DNA of 64,000 nucleotides from Rhabdothermincola sediminis (lineage in GTDB: Bacteria > Actinomycetota > Acidimicrobiia > Acidimicrobiales > Acidimicrobilacustridaceae). This document shows, in pieces, positions 51,419 to 60,909 of this stretch. The notes under the pieces were generated by a model. It had not been told where the DNA came from. It saw nothing but the letters and a program-made list of their open reading frames with translations, and ran no database searches. The stretch lies in the NCBI RefSeq assembly GCF_014805525.1, contig NZ_JACFSZ010000007.1, forward strand, positions 111,817-175,816. The letters are read 5' to 3'. The stretch's first letter is position 1. Every line of letters starts with the position of its first letter. The position numbers were made by a program, and so were the translations under genes.

Positions 51419-52468
51419 TCAGCCGCTCACGTTGGCCGAGAACAGCACGCCCTTCAGGGCTTCGAACTCCTCGAGTGACTGTCCGGAACCGATCGCCACC
51501 GCGTACAGCGGATTGGGGGCGATGACGATGGGCATGCCCGTCTCGTGCTCGAGCCGGGCGTCGATGCCGTTGAGCAGCGCGCCGCCTCCGGCGAGGACGA
51601 TGCCCTGTTCCATGATGTCGGCAGCCAGCTCCGGCGGGGTCTTGTCGAGGGTGACCTTGACCGCGTCGACGATCGCCGATACGGGCTCCTCGAGGGCGTC
51701 GCGGATCTCCTCGGTCGAGGTGACGATGGTCTTCGGGAGCCCGGTCAGCAGGTCACGGCCGCGGATCTCGGCGTGGAGCTCCTGCTCGAGCGGCCAGGCG
51801 GAGCCCAGTGCCATCTTCACCTCTTCGGCCGTGCGCTCGCCCACCGCCAGGCTGTACTCCTTCTTGATGAAGTTGATGATGGCCTCGTCGAGCTCATCGC
51901 CGCCCACGCGGATCGACTGGCTGGTCACCACCCCACCGAGGGAGATCACTGCGACCTCGGTGGTGCCGCCCCCGATGTCGACGATCATGTTGCCGGTCGG
52001 CTCCTGGACAGGCAGACCCGAGCCGATCGCGGCGGCCATTGGCTCTTCGATGATGTAGGCAGGCTTGCGGGCGCCGGCGAACTCCGCAGCCTCCTGCACC
52101 GCACGCTGCTCGACCGGCGTGATGCCAGAAGGCACCGCGATCACCATGCGGGGCTTGGCCCACTTGGAGCGGTGCACCTTCTGGATGAAGTAGCGCAGCA
52201 TCTTCTCGCAGTAGTCGAAATCCGCGATGACGCCGTCCTTCAGCGGGCGGATGGCCCGGATGTGGGCAGGGGTGCGACCGATCATGCGCTTGGCCTCGGC
52301 TCCCACCGCCACCGGCCGACCGTCGTTCACGTTGACCGCGACGACAGACGGCTCGTTCAGGACGATGCCTTCCCCGCGTACGTAGATCAGCGTGTTGGCC
52401 GTACCGAGGTCGACGGCCATGTCGCGACCCACGAAGGATGACAGCGACGACAGGACTTGTGCGGCCAT
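51419..52468 (-). CDS. mreB: Actin-like cell shape protein MreB
   Basis: A 349-residue actin homologue. The phosphate-1 motif is [16 protein letters not shown], the connect region is [20 protein letters not shown], the phosphate-2 motif [18 protein letters not shown], and the adenosine motif [15 protein letters not shown]. It polymerises under the membrane and guides side-wall synthesis. It heads a five-gene elongasome operon (mreB-mreC-mreD-mrdA-rodA). Presence of this complete set predicts a rod-shaped cell. The ATG at 52468 follows an AGAGCGGAA stretch. Confidence 0.97.
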   Translation of the reverse strand: MAAQVLSSLSSFVGRDMAVDLGTANTLIYVRGEGIVLNEPSVVAVNVNDGRPVAVGAEAKRMIGRTPAHIRAIRPLKDGVIADFDYCEKMLRYFIQKVHRSKWAKPRMVIAVPSGITPVEQRAVQEAAEFAGARKPAYIIEEPMAAAIGSGLPVQEPTGNMIVDIGGGTTEVAVISLGGVVTSQSIRVGGDELDEAIINFIKKEYSLAVGERTAEEVKMALGSAWPLEQELHAEIRGRDLLTGLPKTIVTSTEEIRDALEEPVSAIVDAVKVTLDKTPPELAADIMEQGIVLAGGGALLNGIDARLEHETGMPIVIAPNPLYAVAIGSGQSLEEFEALKGVLFSANVSG

Positions 52469-52571
52469 TGGTTCCGCTCTGGCTCCGGGAAGAGGCGGGC
52501 GAGGTGTGATCGCAGGCTAGGCCAGATTGCCCACCGTTGCCCGGTGGGCCCCGGGCCCTTCTCAACTTGTC

Positions 52572-52599
52572 AGCCTACCCCTCTGTAACGTGATCGCAA
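52572..52599 (-). promoter_or_regulatory. Promoter of mreB operon
   Basis: On the minus strand TTGCGA (52594-52599) and TAGGCT (52572-52577) are 16 nt apart. A second TAGCCT lies nearer to mreB at about 52514-52519. The leader to the mreB ATG is about 100 nt. Confidence 0.45.
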
Positions 52600-52671
52600 C
52601 AGTGTCGCCGCCCGGGCCGGGAAGGCCGCACGCCGTGGGGTATCCGGTGGCGGAGGCCCGGCTCGCCTGGA

Positions 52672-53082
52672 TCAGCCCAGCCCAGGGAACCAGATGCCGA
52701 TCTCACGGGCTGCGGACTCGGCCGAGTCCGACCCGTGGATGAGGTTCTCGGTGAACAGGATCCCGAGATCGCCCCGGATGGTGCCGGGCGCAGCTTCGCG
52801 GGGGTTCGTGGCCCCCATCATCGTGCGCACCACCTGCCAGGTGTCCTCCGGACCCTCGACGACCATCACCACGGCCGGGCTGCGGGTGATGAACTCGATC
52901 AGCTCACCGTAGAAGGGCTTCTCCGCATGCTCGGCGTAGTGACGGGCAGCGGTCTCCTCGTCGACCTGGCGCAGCTCCATGGCCACGATCTTCAGGTTCC
53001 GTCGCTCGAAGCGGCTGATGATCTCACCGACGAGACCACGCTCGACGGCGTCGGGCTTGCAGATGACGAGGGTGCGATCCAT
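52672..53082 (-). CDS. ndk: Nucleoside diphosphate kinase
   Basis: A 136-residue NDK that transfers the terminal phosphate between nucleotides. The N-terminal [30 protein letters not shown] is typical. The catalytic histidine lies in [20 protein letters not shown] near residue 115. Length is standard. A TAGCCT box lies 9 nt before the ATG. It sits between folC and mreB on the same strand, separated from folC by a repeat-rich gap. Confidence 0.97.
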   Translation of the reverse strand: MDRTLVICKPDAVERGLVGEIISRFERRNLKIVAMELRQVDEETAARHYAEHAEKPFYGELIEFITRSPAVVMVVEGPEDTWQVVRTMMGATNPREAAPGTIRGDLGILFTENLIHGSDSAESAAREIGIWFPGLG

Positions 53083-53091
53083 GAGCGCAGC

Positions 53092-53097
53092 AGGCTA
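53092..53097 (-). promoter_or_regulatory. -10 box TAGCCT, leaderless start of ndk
   Basis: TAGCCT (minus strand) lies 9 nt before the ndk ATG. Confidence 0.5.
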
Positions 53098-53136
53098 GGC
53101 GTACGCCGGCCGGCCGGTCGAACCGCCCTTCCCCAG

Positions 53137-53197
53137 GCCACCCCACCCCAGCCCCGACGCCACCCCACCCCAGCCCCGACGCCACCCCACCCCAGCC
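53137..53197. repeat. 22-bp tandem repeat, about 2.8 copies
   Basis: The unit beginning GCCACCCCACCCCAGCCCC is repeated at 53137, 53159 and (partial) 53181 without change in the two full copies. It lies between ndk and two hairpin repeats in the same gap. Confidence 0.9.
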
Positions 53198-53205
53198 GCG
53201 CAACC

Positions 53206-53245
53206 GGCCTGTCGAACGCGTGCCTCAGCACGCGTTTGACAGGCC
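53206..53245. repeat. Hairpin repeat copy 1 (18-bp stem)
   Basis: An 18-bp stem with 4-nt loop CTCA: the left arm starts GGCCTGTCGAACGCG and the right arm ends TTTGACAGGCC, with one G-T mismatch in DNA (a G-U pair in RNA). It shares its core with copy 2 about 55 bp further on. A flanking CGCAACC is also shared. Confidence 0.85.
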
Positions 53246-53300
53246 GAAACGCAACAGGGGCGGACGACCCCGACCCCAACCCGGCCGCCACCTCGCAACC

Positions 53301-53340
53301 GGCAGGTCGAACGCGTGCCGCAGCACGCGTTCGACCTGCC
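53301..53340. repeat. Hairpin repeat copy 2 (18-bp stem)
   Basis: A perfect 18-bp stem with loop CGCA: the left arm starts GGCAGGTCGAACGCG and the right arm ends TTCGACCTGCC. Relative to copy 1, two base pairs have changed on both arms so that pairing is kept. It ends 41 bp from the folC stop. Confidence 0.85.
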
Positions 53341-53380
53341 AGAACGCGATCCCGAAAAGCGTGGGGTCGAGCGGGCGGGG

Positions 53381-54673
53381 TCAGCGGGTGAGGTGGGCTC
53401 GGGCCGCACCGGCCACGTAGATCGAGCCCGTCACCAGGACCACATCGTCCTCGCTGGCGATCGCGAGCGCACGGCTCACCGCCGCCTCGACGCCGGCCAC
53501 GACCTCCACGTCGAGACCAGCGAAACGCTCCCGTGCAACCTCCGCGATGACCTCGGCGGGCACCGCCCGAGGCGAGGGCGCCGTGCACGCGATCAGCACG
53601 TCCGCTCGCCCGGCGTCGAGCGCCTCGAGCATCGCCCCGACGTCACGCTCCGCCAGCATGCCGACCACGAGGATGCGCCGGCCACCGACGTCGAACTCGT
53701 CGTTCATGGTGTCGGCGAGCGCGGAGGCGCCGTCGGGGTTGTGGGCGCCATCGACGATCACCAGCGGGAGGTGGCCCAGCACCTCGAAGCGGCCGGGCGC
53801 CCTCAGCCCCGCGAACGCGGCCCGCACCACCTCTGCATCGAGCGCCCGAGCGAAGAACGCCTCGGCGGCCGTCACCGCCAGCGCGGCGTTGTCGGCCTGG
53901 TGCCGGCCGTGCAGGGGTACGAACACGTCCTCGATGACCCCACCCGGGGTGCGGAGGTCGAGCAAGCGGCCACCGACCGCCACCCGGTCCTGCTCGACGT
54001 CGAAGTCCTCGCCCCGGACCCAGGTCCCTACGTGCGGCTCGCGCTCGAAGATCTCCCGCAGCTCCGGTTCGGTCTCGCCCAGCACAAGGAACGACCCCGG
54101 CTTGATGATGCCGGCCTTCTCGGACGCGATCGCGGCCCGCCAATCCCCCACCCCGTCGGTGTGGTCGAAGCCGATGTTGGTGATCACCGCCACGTCGGCG
54201 TCGACGACGTTGGTCGCATCGAAGCGCCCGAGCAACCCCACCTCCACCACCGCGACGTCGATTGCGCTGTGGGCGAACCACGAGAGTGCCGCCGCGGTGA
54301 GCAACTCGAAGTACGACGGCGTGACCCCCGCCAGCGGCTCGAGCTCGGCGATGTCGGTGATCAGTGCGGCGAAGTCGTGGTCGGAGATCGGCTCCAGGTT
54401 CCACATCAGCCGTTCGTTGATGCGCTCGAGGTGCGGGCTGCTGTAGGTACCGACCGACAACCCGTGCTCCACCAGCAGCGCCGAGACCATCCGCGCCACC
54501 GAGCCCTTGCCGTTGGTGCCTGTCACGTGCACGACCTTGAACGCCCGCTGCGGGTCGCCGAGCACACCGGCCAGCCGCCTGATGGGTTCGAGCGACAGCC
54601 CCTCCACGTGGCCGGCCGTCGCCTCGCGGTTGATGTGGCGATCGAGGTAGTCGAGCGCGCCGGCGTAGTCCAC
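53381..54673 (-). CDS. folC: Folylpolyglutamate synthase / dihydrofolate synthase
   Basis: A 430-residue Mur-ligase-family enzyme that adds glutamate to dihydropteroate and folates. Motifs: the P-loop VVHVTGTNGKGSVARMVSALL near residue 47, TSSPHLERINER-type loop (YSSPHLERINERL), EVGLLGRFDATNV, and ITNIGFDHTDGVG. A C-terminal domain carries VIVDGAHNPDGASAL. It starts with GTG 14 nt after clpX and so belongs to the tig-clpP-clpX-folC operon. Length is typical. Confidence 0.94.
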   Translation of the reverse strand: MDYAGALDYLDRHINREATAGHVEGLSLEPIRRLAGVLGDPQRAFKVVHVTGTNGKGSVARMVSALLVEHGLSVGTYSSPHLERINERLMWNLEPISDHDFAALITDIAELEPLAGVTPSYFELLTAAALSWFAHSAIDVAVVEVGLLGRFDATNVVDADVAVITNIGFDHTDGVGDWRAAIASEKAGIIKPGSFLVLGETEPELREIFEREPHVGTWVRGEDFDVEQDRVAVGGRLLDLRTPGGVIEDVFVPLHGRHQADNAALAVTAAEAFFARALDAEVVRAAFAGLRAPGRFEVLGHLPLVIVDGAHNPDGASALADTMNDEFDVGGRRILVVGMLAERDVGAMLEALDAGRADVLIACTAPSPRAVPAEVIAEVARERFAGLDVEVVAGVEAAVSRALAIASEDDVVLVTGSIYVAGAARAHLTR

Positions 54674-54687
54674 CCGCTGCTCGGTGA

Positions 54688-55965
54688 TCAGGATGCCGCT
54701 CGCCGTGGCCGGGCCTGGGCGGTCTGCCCGCTGGCACGCGGCACCAGCGTCGGGTTCACCTTCTCGAGTACGACCCCCTGGTCGATGACCACCTTCCCGA
54801 CATCCGTGCGGCTCGGGAGGTCGTACATCACGTTGAGCAGGACCTCTTCCAGGATGGCCCGCAAGCCCCTCGCCCCGGTGCCCCGCAGCAAGGCCTGATC
54901 GGCGATGGCGGCGAGCGCATCGTCGGTGAACTCGAGCTCCACGTCCTCGAATTCGAAGAACTTCCGGTACTGCTTGACGAGGGCGTTGCGGGGTTCCACC
55001 AGGATGCGGATCAACGCCTCCTGATCGAGGTTGCTCACCGCCCCGAGGACGGGTAGCCGTCCGATGAACTCGGGGATGAGCCCGAACTTGAGGAGGTCCT
55101 CCGGGAGCACCTTCGCGTAGATCTCGCCCAGGTCCTTTTCGTCACCGGAGCGAATCTCGGCGGCGAAACCGACGCCCTTCTTGCCGATGCGGCTCTCGAT
55201 GATCTTGTCGAGCCCGGCGAAGGCACCGCCGCAGATGAACAGAATGTTCGTGGTGTCGATCTGGATGAACTCCTGATGGGGATGCTTTCGCCCACCCTGC
55301 GGTGGCACGGAGGCCGTGGTGCCCTCCAAGATCTTCAACAGCGCCTGCTGCACCCCCTCACCCGACACGTCACGAGTGATGGACGGGTTCTCGCTCTTGC
55401 GAGCGATCTTGTCGATCTCGTCGATGTAGATGATGCCCGTCTCGGCCTTCTTGACGTCGTAGTCAGCCGCTTGGATGAGCTTCAGCAGGATGTTCTCGAC
55501 GTCTTCGCCGACGTAGCCGGCCTCGGTGAGTGCGGTGGCATCCGCGATGGCGAACGGTACGTTCAGCATACGAGCCAGCGTCTGAGCGAGCAGTGTCTTG
55601 CCGCAGCCCGTCGGCCCGATGAGCATGATGTTGCTCTTGGAGAGTTCGACGTCGTCGTTGTGGGTGGCCCCGTACTGCACCCGCTTGTAGTGGTTGTAGA
55701 CCGCGACCGAGAGGATCTTCTTCGCCGCGTCCTGACCGATGATGTAGTCGTTCAGGAACTCGTAGATCTCACGCGGCTTGGGGAGCTCATCGAAGCGCAG
55801 GTCCGAAGACTCGGCCAGCTCCTCCTCGATGATCTCGTTGCACAGGTCGATGCACTCGTCGCAGATGTACACGCCGGGCCCGGCAATGAGCTTCTTGACC
55901 TGCTTCTGTGACTTGCCGCAGAACGAGCACTTGAGGAGCTCACCGCCGTCTCCGAACTTGGCCAC
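54688..55965 (-). CDS. clpX: ATP-dependent Clp protease ATP-binding subunit ClpX
   Basis: A 425-residue AAA+ unfoldase that feeds substrates to ClpP. The N-terminal zinc domain has [10 protein letters not shown] and [10 protein letters not shown]. The ATPase core has Walker [13 protein letters not shown] near residue 127, Walker [13 protein letters not shown] near residue 190, and an IGF-like loop region ([12 protein letters not shown]) for ClpP docking. It starts with GTG preceded by GGGGGAGG. It is followed by folC and preceded by clpP. Confidence 0.97.
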   Translation of the reverse strand: MAKFGDGGELLKCSFCGKSQKQVKKLIAGPGVYICDECIDLCNEIIEEELAESSDLRFDELPKPREIYEFLNDYIIGQDAAKKILSVAVYNHYKRVQYGATHNDDVELSKSNIMLIGPTGCGKTLLAQTLARMLNVPFAIADATALTEAGYVGEDVENILLKLIQAADYDVKKAETGIIYIDEIDKIARKSENPSITRDVSGEGVQQALLKILEGTTASVPPQGGRKHPHQEFIQIDTTNILFICGGAFAGLDKIIESRIGKKGVGFAAEIRSGDEKDLGEIYAKVLPEDLLKFGLIPEFIGRLPVLGAVSNLDQEALIRILVEPRNALVKQYRKFFEFEDVELEFTDDALAAIADQALLRGTGARGLRAILEEVLLNVMYDLPSRTDVGKVVIDQGVVLEKVNPTLVPRASGQTAQARPRRAAS

Positions 55966-56002
55966 CTCGCCTCCCCCGTGTTCCCTGCGATTCCTGCGTT
56001 CC

Positions 56003-56635
56003 CTACCGGACGGCCGAGATCGGACCGGACTTGTCGGCCAGCTGCCTGGCCGTGATCACCTCGTCGATGATGCCGTATTCGCGGGCCTCCTCCGCGGACA
56101 TCACGAAATCGCGGTCGGTGTCTCGGTGGATCTTCTCCACCGGCTGGCCGGTGTGGCGGGAGAGGATCTCCTCCAGGAGCGTGCGGAGGCGCAGGATCTC
56201 CTTCGCGGCCAACTCGATGTCGGTGCCCTGCCCGAACGCCTGCGAGTAGGGCTGATGGATGAGGATGCGGGTGTGGGGCAGGGCGAGCCGCTTCCCCTTG
56301 GTGCCCGCGGCGAGCAGCACCGCGGCTGCGGACGCAGCCTGCCCGAAGCAGATCGTGGCGATGTCGTTCTTCACGAACTGCATGGTGTCGTAGATGGCCA
56401 GCAGCGCGGTGATGCTGCCCCCTGGGCTGTTGATGTAGAGGGAGATGTCCTTGTCGGGGTCTTCCGACTCGAGGTGCAGCAACTGAGCACAGATCAGGTT
56501 GGCAGCCACGTCGTCGATGGGCCAGCCCACGAAGATGATGTTCTCCTTCAGCAACTTGGAGAACAGGTCGTAGCGCTTCTCGCCCATCGCCGTCTTCTCG
56601 TCGACGTAGGGCATGTAGTCGTAGATCGGCTCCAT
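56003..56635 (-). CDS. clpP: ATP-dependent Clp protease proteolytic subunit
   Basis: A 210-residue serine protease subunit. The catalytic serine lies in [16 protein letters not shown], the histidine in [13 protein letters not shown], and the aspartate in [12 protein letters not shown]. The segment [42 protein letters not shown] is characteristic. Only one clpP copy is seen, while many Actinobacteria have a tandem clpP1-clpP2. The ATG at 56635 overlaps the tig stop; a GTG one codon earlier is also possible. Confidence 0.95.
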   Translation of the reverse strand: MEPIYDYMPYVDEKTAMGEKRYDLFSKLLKENIIFVGWPIDDVAANLICAQLLHLESEDPDKDISLYINSPGGSITALLAIYDTMQFVKNDIATICFGQAASAAAVLLAAGTKGKRLALPHTRILIHQPYSQAFGQGTDIELAAKEILRLRTLLEEILSRHTGQPVEKIHRDTDRDFVMSAEEAREYGIIDEVITARQLADKSGPISAVR

Positions 56636-58029
56636 CACGAGTCGTCCTCTTCGTCGCGGTGGGTGTCGGTGTCGGCCGCTTCGGATTCGCCGTCGTGGTC
56701 CGTGGGCTCGTCGGCGGGGTACTCGAGGTCGGCCCGGTCGATCGGATGGCCCTCTTCGTCGACGATCTCGACCCGCTCGACCAGCCAGTCCAGGGCCTTG
56801 CGCTTCTTGATGTCGGAGCGTACCGCCTGCTCCTGGCCGCCGCGCGCGAACTCCTCCCGCATCTTGGCCGGGTCCACACCCAGCCGCGATGCCGCCGCCT
56901 CGTACTCGGCGTCGAGATCCTCCTCGGTGGCCTCCAGGCCCTCTGCGTCGGCGACCGCCCGCAGCGCCAGGTCGACCTTGGCCGACACGGTGGCCGTCTG
57001 GCGGAGCTCCTCGAGCAGCTGCTCCTGGGTGCGGCCGCTGAGCTCCAGCCAGCGCTCGAGACCCATGCCCTGGGCCTGTAGCCGCATCAGCAGGTCGTTG
57101 AGGCGCTCGCGCATCTCCGCCGTGACGAGCGCCTCGGGGATCTCGTCCTCGACCAGCTCGGCGAGCGCCTCGCCCACCTTCTCCCGCAGCGCCATGCTCG
57201 CCCGGGCCTTCTTCACCGTGCCGATCCTGGTGGCGTAGTCGGCTCGGAGCTCGTCGAGCGTGTCGAACTCCGACGCCTCCGACGCGAACGCGTCGTCGAG
57301 CTCGGGCAGCTGGCGCTCCTTGATCTCCTTCACCAGCACCCGGAAGTGCAGGTCCCCCTCGAGCTCGCCGCTCGGGTGCGGGGCGTCGAACTCGAAGATC
57401 TCCCCCACCTTCGCCCCCCGGAGCTGCTCGTCCAGTTCGGGCACGATCAGCCCGCTGCCGACCTGGTAGAGGTAGTCGTCTGCGGTGAGGCCCTCCAGCG
57501 GCTCGCCGTCCTGGGAGCCGGCGATGTCGATCGTGACGTAGTCGCCGGCGGCGGCGGGACGGTCGACGGCGGCCAGCTCGCCGAACTGCGCTCGGAGCCG
57601 CTCGAGCTGGGCATCGATCTCGTCGCTGGTGACCGTGGGAGAGGGGATGGCCACCCGCAGGCCGGCGTAGCCCGGCACGGTGACCTGCGGGCGGACCTCC
57701 ACCACCGCGTCGAACGCGACAGCGCCGTGCTCCTGGCCGTCGACGATGTCGATCTCCGGGGCGGCGATGACATCGACGTCGTGCTCGACCACCGCCTGCG
57801 CGAAGTAGTCGGGGATGGCGTCGTTCAGCGCCTGCACCCTGGCGGTCTGCTTGCCGATGCGGGCCTCGAGCACCTTGCGGGGCGCCTTGCCCGGTCGGAA
57901 GCCGGGGATGCGGACCTCACGGGCGATCTTGCGGAAGGCGTCGTCGATCGCCTTCTCGAACTCCTGTTCGTCGACCTCGACCGAGAGCTTGACCTTGTTG
58001 CCCTCGAGGGGCTCGACGGTGCTTTTCAC
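56635..58029 (-). CDS. tig: Trigger factor
   Basis: A 464-residue ribosome-bound chaperone. The N-terminal ribosome-binding domain carries [19 protein letters not shown] near residue 45, the trigger factor signature. A PPIase (FKBP-like) domain begins near residue 160 ([19 protein letters not shown]). A helical C-terminal domain and an acidic tail follow. The GTG at 58029 has a TACACT -10 box 9 nt upstream, supporting it over in-frame codons further upstream. It heads the tig-clpP-clpX-folC operon. Confidence 0.95.
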   Translation of the reverse strand: MKSTVEPLEGNKVKLSVEVDEQEFEKAIDDAFRKIAREVRIPGFRPGKAPRKVLEARIGKQTARVQALNDAIPDYFAQAVVEHDVDVIAAPEIDIVDGQEHGAVAFDAVVEVRPQVTVPGYAGLRVAIPSPTVTSDEIDAQLERLRAQFGELAAVDRPAAAGDYVTIDIAGSQDGEPLEGLTADDYLYQVGSGLIVPELDEQLRGAKVGEIFEFDAPHPSGELEGDLHFRVLVKEIKERQLPELDDAFASEASEFDTLDELRADYATRIGTVKKARASMALREKVGEALAELVEDEIPEALVTAEMRERLNDLLMRLQAQGMGLERWLELSGRTQEQLLEELRQTATVSAKVDLALRAVADAEGLEATEEDLDAEYEAAASRLGVDPAKMREEFARGGQEQAVRSDIKKRKALDWLVERVEIVDEEGHPIDRADLEYPADEPTDHDGESEAADTDTHRDEEDDS

Positions 58030-58038
58030 AGGCTGGTG

Positions 58039-58044
58039 AGTGTA
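58039..58044 (-). promoter_or_regulatory. -10 box TACACT, leaderless start of tig operon
   Basis: TACACT (minus strand) lies 9 nt before the tig GTG, and decides the choice of this start codon. Confidence 0.5.
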
Positions 58045-58120
58045 CCGGCCGGGGTCGAGCGGCCGTGCACCCGCCGCGGCGACGCCGGCGCGGGTTCGCC
58101 GCTCGGGCCCGGGTGGAGCT

Positions 58121-59656
58121 TCAGACGCTGCTCGGCGCCACGCCACTCACCGCTGGCGCCACCTTGGGCCAGCCGATCTCGCGCTCGTAGGCCAGCGCCA
58201 CGTCGAACAGCTCGGCGTCGCGATGGTGGCGGGCGAGGACCTGCATCCCGATCGGGAGCCCGTCGAGTGTCCTGGCAGGGATCGACACCGCAGGATTGCC
58301 GTAGATGTTGGAGATGATGGTGAGCCCACCCATGGTCACCAGGTCGGGCACCTTCTCCACCACCGCGTCGACGAGTGCGTTCGACAGGCGCGGGAACGCG
58401 CCCCCCACAATCCGCACCGTGGCCATCAAGCCTCGGAAGGCGGCGCGGGCGGCCGGGCTCGCCTTGGCCCGGTCGATGAAGGTCTCCGTCGGGCTGGAGG
58501 TCGTGGCCTCGGCGGGGAAGGCCGGGCCGGGGTTGGTGGCCGAGATGATGTAGTCGACCTGCTCGAATGCGGTGGCCATCGCCTCGTTCGCCTGCACCCG
58601 CTGGGCCTCGGCCACGCTCGCCAGGTGGAGGTTGTAGAGCGACTGGGCCATGATCGTCCCGAGCGCGATCTCGTCGGTGAGATCCTTCGCACAGCCCGGC
58701 CAGTGGGGGCCGAGCTCGGCGAGCAAGGTGGAGAGGTTCCCCATCGCCCACTGGGCGGCGAGGTTCGGCAGCCGCAGGTCAAGGTCGACCTCGACCATGC
58801 CGGTCAGCTCGATGAGGTCCTTCGCCGCTGCCCGGATCAGCTCCTCCACGCCGGGCTCCAAGCGGACACCGGCGATCGACGGCAGGACCGCGACCCGCTT
58901 GCCCCTGAGCTGCGTCCCGCCGAGCCCGGCTTCCCAACCGCCGGGGTTGGGCAAGCTCCAAGGGTCGCGCGGGTCGACCCCGGCGCACACGTCGAAGTGG
59001 CGGGCCGCGTCTCGAACGGAGCGAGCCAGGCACCCCAGCACCACGGTTCCCGGCCGGAAGAAGGCCACCGGGCCCCGGCTGATGCGCCCGTAGGTGCCCT
59101 TCATGCCGAGCAGCCCGCAATAGCCCGCCGGGATGCGGATGGAACCTCCGCCGTCCCCACCGGACGCGATGGTGACCAGTCCGCCGGCCACCGCCGCTGC
59201 GCTCCCACCGGAGGAGCCCCCCGCGGTGCGCCCCCGCCGCCACGGGTTGTGGGTGACGCCGTTGAGCTTGGTGACGCTCACGTTCAGCCCGCCGAACTCC
59301 GACGCGGTCGTGAGCCCCACGGGCACCGCGCCACCGTCTTCGATGAAGCGCCGCACGCTCTCCCCGGTGTAGGTGGCGATGCGGTCCTTGAACACCAGCG
59401 AGGCGCCGGTGTCAGGCCAGCCCTCGACCTGATCGAGCTCTTTGATGCCCACCGGCACCCCACCGAAGGGCTTGCTCACGTCGGCCTGCTCAGCAGCTGC
59501 GAGGGCCCGCTCGGGGTCGAGGAAGGAGAAGCAGTTGAGGTCACTCGCGCCGATCGCGTCGAGCGTGGCCTGCAGCTCCTCCTTCGGCGAGCGGGTGCCG
59601 GCGCGGAACGCGTCGACCAGCGAGCAGGCGTCGTCGAGCCATGGAGTGTCGGTCAT
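58121..59656 (-). CDS. Amidase signature family hydrolase
   Basis: A 511-residue amidase. The Ser-Ser-Lys triad is visible: lysine in GVPVGIKELDQVEGW near residue 75, the serine-rich core GRTAGGSSGGSAAAVAGG near residue 150, and the nucleophilic serine in SGGDGGGSIRIPAGYCGLLGMKGTYGRIS near residue 170. The family hydrolyses amides of many kinds. It is not GatA, since GatB and GatC are not nearby and the length and C-terminus differ. The substrate is unknown. It is unlinked in function to tig. Confidence 0.9.
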   Translation of the reverse strand: MTDTPWLDDACSLVDAFRAGTRSPKEELQATLDAIGASDLNCFSFLDPERALAAAEQADVSKPFGGVPVGIKELDQVEGWPDTGASLVFKDRIATYTGESVRRFIEDGGAVPVGLTTASEFGGLNVSVTKLNGVTHNPWRRGRTAGGSSGGSAAAVAGGLVTIASGGDGGGSIRIPAGYCGLLGMKGTYGRISRGPVAFFRPGTVVLGCLARSVRDAARHFDVCAGVDPRDPWSLPNPGGWEAGLGGTQLRGKRVAVLPSIAGVRLEPGVEELIRAAAKDLIELTGMVEVDLDLRLPNLAAQWAMGNLSTLLAELGPHWPGCAKDLTDEIALGTIMAQSLYNLHLASVAEAQRVQANEAMATAFEQVDYIISATNPGPAFPAEATTSSPTETFIDRAKASPAARAAFRGLMATVRIVGGAFPRLSNALVDAVVEKVPDLVTMGGLTIISNIYGNPAVSIPARTLDGLPIGMQVLARHHRDAELFDVALAYEREIGWPKVAPAVSGVAPSSV

Positions 59657-59736
59657 CGCACGATCCTGCCCGACCCGCAGCCACTACGCACGATGACTGC
59701 GAGCGCGGGCAGCAAGGTCGCGAGCGGGGCACCACC

Positions 59737-60867
59737 TCACGAACCCACCACCCTGGTCGCGATCGCTCGGGCGTCGGGATCTTCAGACTCGAACTCGACA
59801 TCCACGGTGAGCTGGCCGGGACCGGCGAGCTCGCGTACCAGCGCCCCGCCCTCGCCGACCAGGTCGACCGCTGACCAGCTGAGCGTGACCCTCTCCACCC
59901 GGTGACTGCCCACACGCTTCGGCTCCGCTCGAAGGCCGGGTTCCCGGAGCCGGATCGCGTGGCCGCTCGTGTTCAGCTCGCCGAGTACATCGACCACAGC
60001 CTGGTACTGCGGCGTTCCCGGGGGGAACAGCGATGCGGCCCGTCCGGATGCGGGCTCGGCGAGCAACGCCACCCAAGACCGCAGGAACGCCTCCCCCCGA
60101 GTCGTGGCCCCGCGCGCTGCCACCTCCGGCACCGGTGAGGATGCCGGCGCCGGGACGATCGGATGGGTCACCGACGACTCGGGTGAAGATGGACGCGCGC
60201 CGGGGCTCCGGACATCCTGAGGGCCGCGCCCGGCCACAGCCGCACCGACCACCGCGGCGAGGGCGATCGCGGCGACCGCTGCGACCGTGGCAAGTCGTCG
60301 CCGTGGTGGCCCGGCTGGCGGATCGATCCGGGCAGGGGCAGCGGGGCCATCCGCGGGAGCCGGCGGCGGCTCACCGAGATCTACCGCGGCGAGCTCCCGC
60401 CGCCGGATCTGGTCGCCGGCGAGGTTCGGGTGCACGAGCTGGGCCGTTCCGGTGAAGCCCTTGGTCAGGACCGCGGTCGGTGCGTCAGGAATGGGCTCGG
60501 TCGGGGCGAGACCAGCCTGCACCCGCTGCTCGAGGAAGGTGTGGAGCTCGGGGGAGAGGACCCCGCGGGCTCGCTTCAGGAGCGCCTTGCGCTGACCCCG
60601 TGCCGAGACGGGCAGGCCGATGAAGGCGTCGACCAGCGCGCTGTAGACGAGTTCGGTCTCGCCCGTGTCCAGGGATTGTGTGACCCGATGGACGAGCAGC
60701 GCCGCGTCCGCCCCGGGCGCGAGGCACCGCCGTGCGAGTCGCAGTGCCTCAGCTCGGTGTTCCGCGACCCCTGATGCCACATCGGCCCGCAGCCCGCGCC
60801 CGGCGTCCACGACCGCCGGCCGGCGTGCATGGACGAGAACGGTCATGCGCGGCGGGACTCGTGCCAC
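59737..60867 (-). CDS. Single-pass membrane protein, last gene of GTPase-protoglobin operon
   Basis: A 376-residue protein with no recognised family. Residues about 1-130 are helical (RAEALRLARRCLAPGADAALLVHRVTQSLDTGE, then RKALLKRARGVLSPELHTFLEQ). A Pro/Ala linker precedes one membrane helix at about residues 195-218 (ATVAAVAAIALAAVVGAAVAG). The outer part ends in a compact domain (VERVTLSWSAVDLVGEGGALVRELAGPGQLTVDVEF), perhaps NTF2-like. It follows the protoglobin gene by 42 nt and could carry a signal across the membrane. The start is uncertain: GTG at 60867, or an ATG at 60846. Confidence 0.7.
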   Translation of the reverse strand: MARVPPRMTVLVHARRPAVVDAGRGLRADVASGVAEHRAEALRLARRCLAPGADAALLVHRVTQSLDTGETELVYSALVDAFIGLPVSARGQRKALLKRARGVLSPELHTFLEQRVQAGLAPTEPIPDAPTAVLTKGFTGTAQLVHPNLAGDQIRRRELAAVDLGEPPPAPADGPAAPARIDPPAGPPRRRLATVAAVAAIALAAVVGAAVAGRGPQDVRSPGARPSSPESSVTHPIVPAPASSPVPEVAARGATTRGEAFLRSWVALLAEPASGRAASLFPPGTPQYQAVVDVLGELNTSGHAIRLREPGLRAEPKRVGSHRVERVTLSWSAVDLVGEGGALVRELAGPGQLTVDVEFESEDPDARAIATRVVGS

Positions 60868-60909
60868 GCCTTCGCATCCGGGAGGATGCTGCCAGCGGGC
60901 AGGGCCTCA

